From an uncultured Arachnia sp. (lineage in GTDB: Bacteria > Actinomycetota > Actinomycetes > Propionibacteriales > Propionibacteriaceae), in assembly GCA_947493995.1 (NCBI GenBank), contig CANLTJ010000001.1:124001-188000 (forward strand): 64,000 nt of DNA. The letters are read 5' to 3'. Numbering within the stretch: the first letter of the stretch is position 1; each line of letters starts with the position of its first letter. The notes beneath the pieces are model-generated. The model worked only from the letters and a program-made list of their open reading frames with translations. It was not told the origin of the DNA and made no database searches. Below are positions 54,533 through 63,608 of this stretch, piece after piece. Both the position numbers and the translations under genes were made by a program.

Positions 54533-55243
54533 TCAGTGGCCCATACCCAGACCGCCGTCGATGGGGATCACGGCGCCGGAGATGTATCCGGCATCGTCGC
54601 CCGCGAGGAACAGGGAGGCAGCGGCGACGTCAGAGGACTCCCCCAACCGGCCTGCCGGGATCCGTGCCTCGTAACCCTTGATGGTTTCCTCCGGCAGTGC
54701 GGCGGTCATGTCTGTGCTGATGAAGCCGGGCGCCACCACGTTGCAGGTGATGTTGCGGCTGCCCAGTTCACGGGTGAGGCTGCGCGCCACACCCACGAGC
54801 GCCGCCTTGGAGGCGGCGTAGTTCACCTGTCCGGGATTGCCCATAAGGCCGACGACCGACGACACCAGGATGATGCGCCCGAATCGTCCTCGGGTCATGG
54901 GACGGGCCGCGCGACGCACGACGCGAAAGGTTCCGGTGAGGTTGGTGTCGATGACAGCGTCCCAGTCCCCATCGCTCATGCGCGCGATCAGCGTGTCCTT
55001 GGTGACGCCGGCGTTGGCGATGAGCACCTCCACCGCTCCCAGTTCCGCCTCCACTGCGCTGAAGGCCTCGTCCACCTGGGACTGGTTCGTGACGTCGCAC
55101 CCGACGCCGAACACCCCGTCGGGCACCGATCCGCTCCGGTACGTCGCGGCCACCCTGTGGCCGGCGTCGCGGAACTTCTCGGCGATGATGCGACCGATCC
55201 CCTTGGAGCCGCCGGTGACAAGTACAACTCGAGATGCCTGCAC
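54533..55243 (-). CDS. fabG: 3-oxoacyl-ACP reductase (MabA/FabG type)
   Basis: NADPH-dependent short-chain dehydrogenase, 236 aa, reducing 3-ketoacyl-ACP. The cofactor loop is TGGSKGIG, followed by NAG in IANAGVT, and the catalytic Ser and YxxxK are in VSSVVG and NYAASK. The C-terminus GAVIPIDGGLGMGH is typical. It starts at GTG (55243) without a strong ribosome-binding site and is first in a fabG-fabI operon. Confidence 0.93.
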   Translation of the reverse strand: MQASRVVLVTGGSKGIGRIIAEKFRDAGHRVAATYRSGSVPDGVFGVGCDVTNQSQVDEAFSAVEAELGAVEVLIANAGVTKDTLIARMSDGDWDAVIDTNLTGTFRVVRRAARPMTRGRFGRIILVSSVVGLMGNPGQVNYAASKAALVGVARSLTRELGSRNITCNVVAPGFISTDMTAALPEETIKGYEARIPAGRLGESSDVAAASLFLAGDDAGYISGAVIPIDGGLGMGH

Positions 55244-55333
55244 GGCAACAACTTAGCGCACCCCGCGGGTTCGTCGCGGAGGGCAGTGTGCAATTCTGTG
55301 AGGCTGCTTGTCGGGCCTACGTATGCTGGGAAT

Positions 55334-55660
55334 GTGCCAGCCAGCAAGCGGGACCAGGATGTGACTCTCATCACCAATGCGGGTCGCAACAAGACGCTGG
55401 ACATTGATGCCCGCAACCGGCGCTACCTGCTGACCATGGCTGTCAGGACAGCCTGTTTCCTTGCTTTCCTGGTGGTACCGGGATGGTGGAAGATCGTTGC
55501 GCTGGCCGGTGCAGCGCTCCTGCCCCTGGTGGTCCTGCTCGCCAACGCCACGGACAACAGACCCCCTGCGCTTGTCACACCGACGGACGAGGAGGACAGT
55601 GGGCTGGTGGCCCTACCGGGCACAGCTGTGATTCGAGGAACGGTGGAGGAGCCTGGGTGA
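55334..55660 (+). CDS. DUF3099 domain-containing membrane protein
   Basis: A 108 aa protein with an N-terminal charged part (TLITNAGRNKTLDIDARNRRY) and two hydrophobic segments (CFLAFLVVPGWWKIVALAG and ALLPLVVLLANAT), matching the small actinobacterial DUF3099 family. The function is unknown. The GTG start at 55334 fits the family; a much longer open frame from 54500 is a shadow of fabG. Its stop overlaps the SURF1 gene (GTGA). Confidence 0.85.
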   Translation: MPASKRDQDVTLITNAGRNKTLDIDARNRRYLLTMAVRTACFLAFLVVPGWWKIVALAGAALLPLVVLLANATDNRPPALVTPTDEEDSGLVALPGTAVIRGTVEEPG

Positions 55661-56439
55661 AGAAACTGGTGCTGCGCTGGGTGGCTCTCGCAGTCTTTCT
55701 CGTTCTGATGGCTGTGGTGTTCGCGAATCTCGGCGACTGGCAGCTCGCCCGGCTGGATGAGACGCGCCAGGAGAACCAGGCGGTTGCCGCCAACCGGGAT
55801 GCACCCGTCGTCAACTACGCCGATGTCATGGGCGACCCCCTCACCGACGAGGAGCAGTGGCGCCGCGTTCGTCTGGTGGGCCAGTACACGGGCGTCCAGT
55901 ACCGGGTCAAGTACAGGAACCACGACGGCCCGGGAATCGAGGTGCTGTCCATCTTCCAGACCACCTCGGGAGATGCAGTGGTGGTGAACCGAGGTTTTAT
56001 ACCGAAGCAGCAGGGCAGACCCGACACCGAGATCCTTCCACCCACACCTGAGGGGCAGGTGGAGATCACCGGGTACGTCCGCCGCGACGAACGCGCCAAG
56101 GACAATGCCATCATCCCTCGCGATTTCCAGGTGCGGTTCATCAGTTCGGACGCCATCGGCACCTCACTCGGCACGGACCTGCTGCCCGGCTACGTCAACC
56201 TGATCGAATCGACACCGGACAACGGCGACACCATGCTGCCCATCACACCTCCCCCGCCGTCGGAGGGAAACCACTTCTCCTATGCCCTGCAGTGGTACGC
56301 CTTCGGCGCCATCGCGCTGATCGGCATTGTTGTGCTCATACGCTCGGACCTGCAGGACCGACGCAAGGCACAACGGCGGGCCGCGCGTCAGGCACAGCAG
56401 CGTGCCGCCGGATCCGCCGTCGACGAGCCGGTCCATTGA
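55657..56439 (+). CDS. SURF1 family protein
   Basis: A 260 aa protein with a membrane helix at each end, as in SURF1/Shy1, which help assemble cytochrome c oxidase, probably by handling heme a. Conserved parts include GDWQLARLDE after the first helix, VVVNRGFIP, and HFSYALQWYAFGAIALIG for the second helix. GGAGGAG precedes the GTG start. The C-terminus is basic and Ala-rich. The DUF3099-SURF1 pairing is common in actinobacteria. Confidence 0.9.
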   Translation: MKKLVLRWVALAVFLVLMAVVFANLGDWQLARLDETRQENQAVAANRDAPVVNYADVMGDPLTDEEQWRRVRLVGQYTGVQYRVKYRNHDGPGIEVLSIFQTTSGDAVVVNRGFIPKQQGRPDTEILPPTPEGQVEITGYVRRDERAKDNAIIPRDFQVRFISSDAIGTSLGTDLLPGYVNLIESTPDNGDTMLPITPPPPSEGNHFSYALQWYAFGAIALIGIVVLIRSDLQDRRKAQRRAARQAQQRAAGSAVDEPVH

Positions 56440-57278
56440 CCCCTCTGCGGGAGGTGCTGCCTTGGCTGCGATGCCCAGTGTGCCGGCAGGGCTTCTCCCT
56501 TTCGGGTTCGAGCCTGATCTGTCCGTCACGCCACACCTACGACATCGCCCGGCAGGGCTACGTCAACCTCTTGGGGCGCCCGGCGCCTGTCAATGCTGAC
56601 ACTGCCGACATGGTGGCAGCACGGGATCGCTTCCTCAGCTCCGGACACTACCGTCCCATCACCGACGACGTCGCGGCGGCACTTCCTGAGGCACACCGGC
56701 TGGTGGAGGTGGGCGCGGGGACGGGCCATCACCTGGCCGGCGTGCTGAAGCAGTTGCCCAAGGCCCATGGACTCGCCGTCGACGTGTCGGTTCCCGCGTC
56801 CCGCAGGGCGGCCAGAGCACATCCCCGGATGGCGTCAGTCGTGGCCGACACGTGGGACTCCCTGCCCCTGGCCGACGCTTCCGTGGATGCCGTGCTGTGC
56901 ATCTTCGCACCCCGCAACCTCGCGGAGTTCGCCCGCGTTCTGTCCGGTAGGGGCACGCTGGTAGTGGTGCTCCCCCACTCTGATCACCTGTCGGAATTGC
57001 GGCACTCCCACGGTCTGCTGGAGGTGGGCGAGGCGAAGCTGGAGAAACTCAAGCACGCGGCCCATGGACACTTCGACATCGTGTCGACGGCCACCATCGC
57101 CCACGACATCGAGCTCACGGAGCCACAGGCCACCGACCTCGTGGCCATGGGACCCAACGCCTTTCACAACAGCACCGCCTCCATCCCTGCCACGCAAACT
57201 CACGTGTCCGTGGCGTGCATCACCATGGCACCGACAAGTCAGGTGACCGGCTACGCTCCCGGAAATGGACACCGATGA
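56436..57278 (+). CDS. RlmA-like 23S rRNA guanine methyltransferase
   Basis: A 280 aa SAM-dependent methyltransferase of the RlmA (G745/G748 N1) family. The zinc-binding head C13-x2-C16...C29-x3-H33 (CPVC, CPSRH) is followed by DIARQGYVNLL and the SAM-binding loop LVEVGAGTGHHL. In gram-positives the relatives methylate G748 and can affect macrolide binding. The likely start is TTG 56436, overlapping the SURF1 stop (TTGA); GTG 56454 is an alternative. Confidence 0.85.
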   Translation: MTPLREVLPWLRCPVCRQGFSLSGSSLICPSRHTYDIARQGYVNLLGRPAPVNADTADMVAARDRFLSSGHYRPITDDVAAALPEAHRLVEVGAGTGHHLAGVLKQLPKAHGLAVDVSVPASRRAARAHPRMASVVADTWDSLPLADASVDAVLCIFAPRNLAEFARVLSGRGTLVVVLPHSDHLSELRHSHGLLEVGEAKLEKLKHAAHGHFDIVSTATIAHDIELTEPQATDLVAMGPNAFHNSTASIPATQTHVSVACITMAPTSQVTGYAPGNGHR

Positions 57279-57417
57279 CGGACCTGAATCGATGAGCCCT
57301 TCGACGAGTCATCTGAGGTTTCCGGGCGCTCGCTGATAACTTGGGCCGTGCGGTCACGCAGCCCATGAGTTGTGTGATGGCCCTGATCGACGCTCGAGAA
57401 GAGAACCGGATTCCTTT

Positions 57418-59373
57418 GTGACAACTGTCTCGCCGCCGAAGACCACCCATCAAGGCGCGCGCCGCATGGCCGCCCTCGACGGCGTCCGCACCATTGCTGT
57501 CTTCCTGGTGATTCTTTTCCACGTCTCGACCCCGCGTTTCGCTGCCGGTTACATCGGCGTGGACGTCTTCTTCGTGCTGTCGGGTTATCTGATCACCGCC
57601 GGACTGATGCGGGAGGCGAGCCGCGACGGCCGTATCAACTTGGGCAACTTCTGGCTCCGGCGGTTCAAGCGGCTCATGCCCGCGGCGCTGCTCACGCTGG
57701 CGGCCGTGACCGTGTGGATGCTCTGGCTCGCTCCGCTGTACCAGATCCGCAGCGTCAGTGCAGATTTGTGGTGGACCCTGCTGTACGTGGCCAACTGGCA
57801 CCTGATGACGGCGAACAGCTATTTCTCCGATACCGGCATGCCGTCACCGCTGCTCCACATGTGGTCGCTCGCAGTGGAGGAACAGTTCTATGTCATCTGG
57901 CCCCTGATTCTTCTGGCCACTCTCGGCGTGGTGCTGCTCATCACGCGTCGACTTCGGGCGGGGGATTCCGCAGGCCACGCCAGAACGTTCGCCCGTGCGG
58001 CCGGCTGGTTGACTCTGGCGCTGATCATCGCCTCAGCCGTCACGATGTATCTGGTGTTCGATCCTGCCCTACCGGATCGTGCCTACATGGGCACTGATGC
58101 CAAGGCATTCGAGCCTCTGCTCGGCGCTCTCGCTGCCATCGTTCTGACGAACTCAGCGGTCAAATCCTGGCTGGGACGCCACCACCAGGTGCTGGCGTGG
58201 GTGGGGGTGGTCGTGATGATTGCGATCTTCCCATTCCTCGATGGTCCGCCCGAGTTCTACTACCAGTGGGGAGCTTTCGCGTTCAGCCTCGGCACTCTGC
58301 TGGTCATAGTCGGGTTGGTCCTCGCCCAGGGCGAAGGTGTTTTGGCGAGGATCCTGGGATGGGAGCCCATCGCCTACCTCGGCCGAATCTCCTACGGGCT
58401 GTACCTGTGGCACTGGCCCCTGGCGATCTGGATCATCGGCGACAGGGAAGGATTCCGCTGGATCCGGGCGATAGTGGTCGTGGTGCTGACCATCGCGGCG
58501 GCATCAGCGTCCTACCACCTCGTCGAGATGCCCGTCCGCACGCGGAAGTGGTTCACCGCCAAGCGATCCGCCACGCTCGCGATCCTCTCGCTGGCGGCCA
58601 TGCTGGTCGCGGTCAGTTTCGGGGGCGGCACCCCGCTATCCCCCGTGCTCCAGAAACTGCAGCCCGACGGCGCCGTCAATCGACGCATCATTTTGATGGT
58701 GGGCGATTCGGTGCCGCAGCGATTCAACCCCGAGCTGGAGACTGCCGCCCGGAACCGGGGTCTACGGATCGCGAGTGCGACCGCCGGTGGCTGCGCACCC
58801 ACCGGACTGGATGTCCCGCTGTACGCAGGAGAGCCGGACGTGGTGTGCTCCGGGGCGCTCGACTTCCAGAATCAGGCCTTGGAACAGTTCAACCCAGGAA
58901 CGGTGGTGTGGTGGAGCCGCTACGAACTGGCCGACATGCGCGTCGACGGGCAGATCCTTGGGCCCGAGAGTGAGGAATTCTGGCAGATCACCCAGGACAA
59001 CCTGGAGACGACGGCCGAACGCCTGATGTCCGAGGGCGCCTCGCTGGTGATCATTGAGACAGATCGCATCGGTCTCGGTGTCTACTCGCAGTGCACCCCC
59101 GAGAACTGTCACCCCTTCCTGGACCGCCTGGCCCACAACGACGAATACCGGCAACGATGGAACGCGATTGTTCGCGACTACGCCGCCGCGACGGAGGGTG
59201 TTGAAACCATTGCCGTCGATGACCTCTACTGCAACGATGACGCCGTGCCATGCAACGACGAGACCAACGGAGTACGGGCACGCGCGGATGGCAGTCACTT
59301 CTCCGACCCCGAGGTGATGCCCGAGATCGCCGCGGGCGTCATGGAGAGGGTGAGCGAAGCGGCGGATCTCTGA
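57418..59373 (+). CDS. Membrane acyltransferase with C-terminal SGNH domain (OafA/YrhL-like)
   Basis: A 651 aa protein. The N-terminal acyltransferase-3 domain has about ten or eleven helices (ALDGVRTIAVFLVILFHVS with the catalytic His, then GYIGVDVFFVLSGYLIT). A periplasmic SGNH hydrolase-like domain follows from about residue 420, with block I VGDSV near 427 and the closing D-x-x-H in ADGSHFSD. The family O-acetylates cell-surface polysaccharides, peptidoglycan or antibiotics. The start is uncertain: GTG 57418 is chosen; TTG 57370 and ATG 57466 are alternatives. Confidence 0.88.
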   Translation: MTTVSPPKTTHQGARRMAALDGVRTIAVFLVILFHVSTPRFAAGYIGVDVFFVLSGYLITAGLMREASRDGRINLGNFWLRRFKRLMPAALLTLAAVTVWMLWLAPLYQIRSVSADLWWTLLYVANWHLMTANSYFSDTGMPSPLLHMWSLAVEEQFYVIWPLILLATLGVVLLITRRLRAGDSAGHARTFARAAGWLTLALIIASAVTMYLVFDPALPDRAYMGTDAKAFEPLLGALAAIVLTNSAVKSWLGRHHQVLAWVGVVVMIAIFPFLDGPPEFYYQWGAFAFSLGTLLVIVGLVLAQGEGVLARILGWEPIAYLGRISYGLYLWHWPLAIWIIGDREGFRWIRAIVVVVLTIAAASASYHLVEMPVRTRKWFTAKRSATLAILSLAAMLVAVSFGGGTPLSPVLQKLQPDGAVNRRIILMVGDSVPQRFNPELETAARNRGLRIASATAGGCAPTGLDVPLYAGEPDVVCSGALDFQNQALEQFNPGTVVWWSRYELADMRVDGQILGPESEEFWQITQDNLETTAERLMSEGASLVIIETDRIGLGVYSQCTPENCHPFLDRLAHNDEYRQRWNAIVRDYAAATEGVETIAVDDLYCNDDAVPCNDETNGVRARADGSHFSDPEVMPEIAAGVMERVSEAADL

Positions 59374-59408
59374 TCGTCCGTGCGAGCCGAAAGCTGCTCC
59401 GGACCAGG

Positions 59409-60836
59409 CTACAGATCCAGGAACTGCCTGAACTCGTCGCACGCCTGTTCGGCCTCGAACTGGCTCGGCATCTCGCAGAAAATGCGCAGCAACGGTTCGG
59501 TACCCGAGAACCGCGCGATGATCCAACCATTGGTGAAATACACCTTGCATCCGTCCAGATAGGACGTGTCCGCCACCTCAGCAGTGAACTCCGGAATCTT
59601 CTTGTCCACCATGAGGGTCTGCTGGATCTCGGCCTTGCGTTCCACCGGGAACGTGAAGTCCGTCTCTGCCATGTAGTGCGGATCGAACTCTCCCGTGATC
59701 TCGTCGTAGATTTCGCTCATCGACTTTCCGACGACGGCGATCATCTCCACGAGCAGTGCTGCGGCGTAGATGCCGTCCTTTCCTGCGATGTGGCCGCGCA
59801 CTGTCAGACCGCCGGAGGACTCACCGCCGATGATGGCGTCGGTCTCGAGCATCTTGCCGGAGATCCACTTGAAGCCGACGGGCACCTCGTAGCACTTCTG
59901 CCCGAACCGCTCGGCGACGTCATCCAGCAGCGAGGTGGTGGCCACGTTGCGCACAACTGGGCCCTCCCAGCCCTTGTACTTCAGCAGGTAGTAGTACAGG
60001 ATGACCAGCAATTGGTTGGGGTGCAGGAACTTGCCCTTGTCGTCGATGACACCAATGCGGTCGGCGTCGCCGTCGGTGGCGATCCCGAGGTCGCAGTTGT
60101 TCTCCACCACGTAGCGCTTCAGCATGGACAGCCCGGCGCTGGTGGGCGAGGGCAGGTGGCCACCGAACAGCGTGTCGTGCCGATCGTTGATGACGTCCAC
60201 CTCGGTGCGCGCGGTGAGCAGGATCGTCTGCAACGAGGTCCGCGACACCCCGAACATCGGATCCAGCGCCACCTTCAGGTGTGCGCGACGGATGGCGTCC
60301 ATGTCCACTTGGCTGATGATCGAGTCGATGTAGCCATTGAAGGGGTCGATCTCCTTCACCGCGCCGCTCTTGAGTGCCTGCGCGTAGGTGACGGTCGGGA
60401 GTTCAGCCTCGCCCGAGCCCTCCAGTGCCTCCATGCGACGCTCAACGTCGACGGTGACTTCTTCGTCGGCATCCTTGCCGCCGGCGGTGAACACCTTGAT
60501 GCCGTTGTAGAGCGCGGGGTTGTGGGAGGCCGTGATTGCCATGCCGTACGGCAGTGAACGGTCCTTGACCGTCCACATGATCAGAGGGGTGGGTGCCTGG
60601 GCAACGCGGATCAACTGGCAGGCAATCCCCATCCCGGCAAACACTTCGGCTGCCCATTCGGCGGCAACGTCGGACAGGAAACGGCGGTCGTAACCGATGA
60701 CGATGCCGGCATCCTGCACACCCTCATCGATGATGCGATGTGCCACCGCGCCGCACAGCAGCCGCACGTTCGCGCGTGTGAACTCATCCCCGATGATTGC
60801 TCGCCATCCGCCTGTTCCGAAATTGATTCGCGCCAT
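59409..60836 (-). CDS. Phosphoglucomutase/phosphomannomutase family protein
   Basis: A 475 aa alpha-D-phosphohexomutase. The phosphoserine loop is AITASHNPALYNG, the Mg loop is ATDGDADRIGV, the sugar-binding loop is GGESSGGLTV, and the phosphate-binding loop near the C-terminus is RFSGTEPLLRIF. These are the four sites of the superfamily. It interconverts hexose 1- and 6-phosphates, linking glycolysis to polysaccharide and nucleotide-sugar synthesis; glucose versus mannose preference is not readable. GAGGAGA precedes the ATG at 60836. Confidence 0.92.
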   Translation of the reverse strand: MARINFGTGGWRAIIGDEFTRANVRLLCGAVAHRIIDEGVQDAGIVIGYDRRFLSDVAAEWAAEVFAGMGIACQLIRVAQAPTPLIMWTVKDRSLPYGMAITASHNPALYNGIKVFTAGGKDADEEVTVDVERRMEALEGSGEAELPTVTYAQALKSGAVKEIDPFNGYIDSIISQVDMDAIRRAHLKVALDPMFGVSRTSLQTILLTARTEVDVINDRHDTLFGGHLPSPTSAGLSMLKRYVVENNCDLGIATDGDADRIGVIDDKGKFLHPNQLLVILYYYLLKYKGWEGPVVRNVATTSLLDDVAERFGQKCYEVPVGFKWISGKMLETDAIIGGESSGGLTVRGHIAGKDGIYAAALLVEMIAVVGKSMSEIYDEITGEFDPHYMAETDFTFPVERKAEIQQTLMVDKKIPEFTAEVADTSYLDGCKVYFTNGWIIARFSGTEPLLRIFCEMPSQFEAEQACDEFRQFLDL

Positions 60837-60955
60837 CGCTTCTCCTCGTGATTGGTGAGACACCAGAGTAGTAACTCCGGCAGGCCTCACGGCCGAAACG
60901 AGCAGCCTGGGCGTCCACATCTCTCTCTTTCGTGCCGGGTATCACCGCTGCAGGC

Positions 60956-62602
60956 TCAGGCCAAGGACACCAAGTCTGCATAGTCGTCGCCCCACAGGTC
61001 CTCGACGCCGTCAGGCAGGACCAGCACCCTGTCCGGTTCCAGAGCCTCCACGGCGCCCGGATCATGCGTCACGAGGACGACGGCACCGGCATAGGTGCGC
61101 AGAGCCGAGAGCACTTCGGCTCGGGAGGCAGGATCCAGGTTGTTGGTCGGTTCGTCCAGGAGCAGCACGTTCGATGCGGAGACCACCAACATCGCCAGCG
61201 CCAACCGCGTCTTCTCCCCTCCGGAGAGGACACGCGCCGGCTTGTCGACGTCGTCACCGCTGAAAAGGAAGGAACCGAGTACCTTACGCACCTGGGTGTC
61301 GTTCAGATCGGGAGAGGCCGACGTCATGTTCTCCAGCACGCTCCGCGAGACGTCCAAAGTCTCGTGTTCCTGTGCGTAGTAGCCGAGCTGGGCTCCGTGC
61401 CCGAGCAGGCGCTGACCCGTGTCAGGCTCCTCAAGACCTGCCAGAATCCGCAGCATGGTGGTCTTGCCCGCGCCGTTGAGACCGAGGATCACCACCTTCG
61501 ACCCCTTGTCGATCGCGAGATCCACGGCCGTGAAAACCTCCAGGGAGCCGTATGCCTTGGACAGGTCCGTCGCCCGTAGGGGCGTCTTGCCGCATGGGGC
61601 AGGGTCAGGGAACCTGATTTTCGCCACCTGGTCGTTCTGCCGGGCGCCTTCCAGGCCGGCGAGGAGCCGGTCCGCACGCTTGGCCATGTTCTGGGCGGCG
61701 ACGGCTTTGGTGGCTTTGGCGCGCATCTTGTCAGCCTGCGCATTGAGCTGACTGGCCTTCTTCTCCGCATTCACCCGTTCGCGCTTGCGACGCTTTTCGT
61801 CGGTCTCCCGCTGCTGGAGGTAGCGCTTCCAGTTCATGGCGTAGACATCCATCTCCGCACGGTTCGCGTCGAGGTGGAACACCTTGTTGATGACGGAGTC
61901 CAGCAGCTCCGTGTCGTGACTGATGATGATGAGGCCGCCGGGAAAGGCCTGGAGATACGAGCGCAACCACACGATCGAATCCGCATCAAGGTGGTTCGTG
62001 GGTTCGTCCAGGAGCAGCGTGTCGGCGTCCGAGAACAGAATCCGTGCGAGCTCCACGCGGCGACGCTGACCACCGGAGAGCGTCGACAACTGCTGCCCCA
62101 GGATCCGCTCAGGCAGTCCGAGATTGGCCGCAATGCGCGCCGCCTCCGCCTCTGCGGCATACCCGCCTGCAGCCTGCAAAGCGTTCTCCGCGCGGGTGTA
62201 GGAGGCCATCGCCGCCTCGCGTTCCCCGGCGTCGGATTCGGCCATTCTCTCCTCCGCGTCGCGGAGACGTCGCATCACATGGTCAAGCCCCCGGGAGCCG
62301 AGAATCCGGTCACGCGCCAGCTGGTCAGGATCTCCCGCGCGGGGATCCTGCGGCAGATATCCCAGCTGGCCGGCCCGCGTCACATTTCCTGAGACCGGCA
62401 GGGCGTCACCGGCAAGAATCCGGGTGAGAGTTGTCTTGCCCGCGCCATTTCGCCCAACGAGGCCAATGCGGTCCCCCGGGATCACCTGGAACGAGACGGG
62501 GGACAGCAACAGCTTCGCCCCTGCGCGTACTTCTACATCCTTGGCCTGCAACACGAGGGGAGACTCTACGCGCTGGTTGCCGTGTTCCCCATTTCTCTGC
62601 AT
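60956..62602 (-). CDS. ABC-F family ATP-binding protein
   Basis: A 548 aa protein with two ABC cassettes and no membrane part. Walker A motifs are GRNGAGKTT and GLNGAGKTT, and signatures are LSGGQRRRVELARI and LSGGEKTRLALAML; Walker B strands read LLLDEPTNHLD and LLLDEPTNNLD. Between them is the charged linker of ABC-F proteins, which act on the ribosome. It resembles actinobacterial Rv1473-like proteins; an antibiotic-protection role is possible but unproven. The start is uncertain: relatives would begin near GTG 62554. Confidence 0.9.
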   Translation of the reverse strand: MQRNGEHGNQRVESPLVLQAKDVEVRAGAKLLLSPVSFQVIPGDRIGLVGRNGAGKTTLTRILAGDALPVSGNVTRAGQLGYLPQDPRAGDPDQLARDRILGSRGLDHVMRRLRDAEERMAESDAGEREAAMASYTRAENALQAAGGYAAEAEAARIAANLGLPERILGQQLSTLSGGQRRRVELARILFSDADTLLLDEPTNHLDADSIVWLRSYLQAFPGGLIIISHDTELLDSVINKVFHLDANRAEMDVYAMNWKRYLQQRETDEKRRKRERVNAEKKASQLNAQADKMRAKATKAVAAQNMAKRADRLLAGLEGARQNDQVAKIRFPDPAPCGKTPLRATDLSKAYGSLEVFTAVDLAIDKGSKVVILGLNGAGKTTMLRILAGLEEPDTGQRLLGHGAQLGYYAQEHETLDVSRSVLENMTSASPDLNDTQVRKVLGSFLFSGDDVDKPARVLSGGEKTRLALAMLVVSASNVLLLDEPTNNLDPASRAEVLSALRTYAGAVVLVTHDPGAVEALEPDRVLVLPDGVEDLWGDDYADLVSLA

Positions 62603-62630
62603 CCGGGAGCTGTCGGAGGTCTGTGGTTAC

Positions 62631-63209
62631 ATGGCGAGCATGGGTACCAAGCGGATGTTCGTCGCCCTGCGACCTCCGGCCGAACTAGTGGCCGAGCTGG
62701 AGGACTTCGTCGAAGCCACCGGGATCGCCCGAACAGGCGTGAGACTGGTGAACCCCGCCAAATGGCACATCACCTTGTCCTTCATGCCCGCGGTCCAGAG
62801 CGTACTGGTGGACGCGCTCCGCGACGAGCTCTCGTCACTGGCCACGAACACCCGCCCTCTGGAGCTGGTGCTGCGGGGGGCCGGGCTGTTTCCACGACCG
62901 GGCGCCTCCACCCCCATCTGGATCGGTGTGGATGGCGATCTGCCGGGCCTTGACAACCTTGCTCTGCGTGTCCGTGCCGCCTGTCAGCGCAGCGGAGCGC
63001 GCGTCGACTCGCCCAAACGCTTCAAACCTCATATGACCCTGTCGCGGCAACGGCCAACAGACCACTGGGAGCTGTGGATAGAACGGCTCAACCAGTTCCA
63101 CGGGTCTGACTGGCTGGTCACGGAAGTGCTCCTGATCGAGACCACAATGGGTGGGCGTGGACACCCTGCGCGCCACGACGTCGTCGGGCGCCATCCACTG
63201 TCGGGCTGA
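62631..63209 (+). CDS. thpR: RNA 2',3'-cyclic phosphodiesterase
   Basis: A 192 aa protein of the 2H phosphoesterase family (ThpR/LigT). Both HxTx motifs are present: WHITLSF near residue 46 and PHMTLSR near residue 130. The start block RMFVALRPPAEL is typical. It hydrolyses 2',3'-cyclic phosphates on RNA ends. ATG 62631 is chosen; ATG 62640 is possible. It is divergent from the ABC-F gene. Confidence 0.9.
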   Translation: MASMGTKRMFVALRPPAELVAELEDFVEATGIARTGVRLVNPAKWHITLSFMPAVQSVLVDALRDELSSLATNTRPLELVLRGAGLFPRPGASTPIWIGVDGDLPGLDNLALRVRAACQRSGARVDSPKRFKPHMTLSRQRPTDHWELWIERLNQFHGSDWLVTEVLLIETTMGGRGHPARHDVVGRHPLSG

Positions 63210-63608
63210 GCCTACGACCTGAGTCGGTGGTGGGATTCGCTGGTCGTTCAGACGTCGAATGGTCCGACGAATTGAAAAATCGCCTGCTCGCATTCCGGCT
63301 GGCGGCGTCCCCCCGAACCGCACCCGGAGAATCCGAGCGGCACCGCCCCCCTGCATGTCAAGGAGCGTCAAGAGACTGTCCAGGTCAGTGCTCATGGTGT
63401 GGCACTCACGGCTGTGAACGAGATAGCCATCATTGGCTTCCAGGACGAACATATTGGTCCGTGCATCCGGCGCTACCGGAGAGGTTGCCGACGATAAAGC
63501 TTCCACCCCAACATTGTTTCTCAACATTGTCACGCTACTATCTGAGGGCTGTTGCCCTACGATGGGCGGGTGCGGAGCCCCCCCAATACCGCACGAGAAG
63601 GAGCCCTG
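63210..63608 (+). promoter_or_regulatory. Gap before response regulator with promoter, direct repeat and hairpin
   Basis: This 399-base gap holds no recognisable gene; the open frames on both strands look like chance. Near its end TTGTTT (63514-63519) and TACTAT (63536-63541), 16 bases apart, form a promoter. Two direct copies of CAACATTGT (63509-63517 and 63522-63530) overlap the -35. A hairpin AGGGC/GCCCT (63545-63558) would lie in the leader. AAGGAG precedes the regulator's ATG. Confidence 0.5.

Noticed and set aside
63210..63533. Minus-strand gene before the response regulator
   Set aside because: The open frame continues antisense into thpR, has no ribosome-binding site and no recognisable motif.
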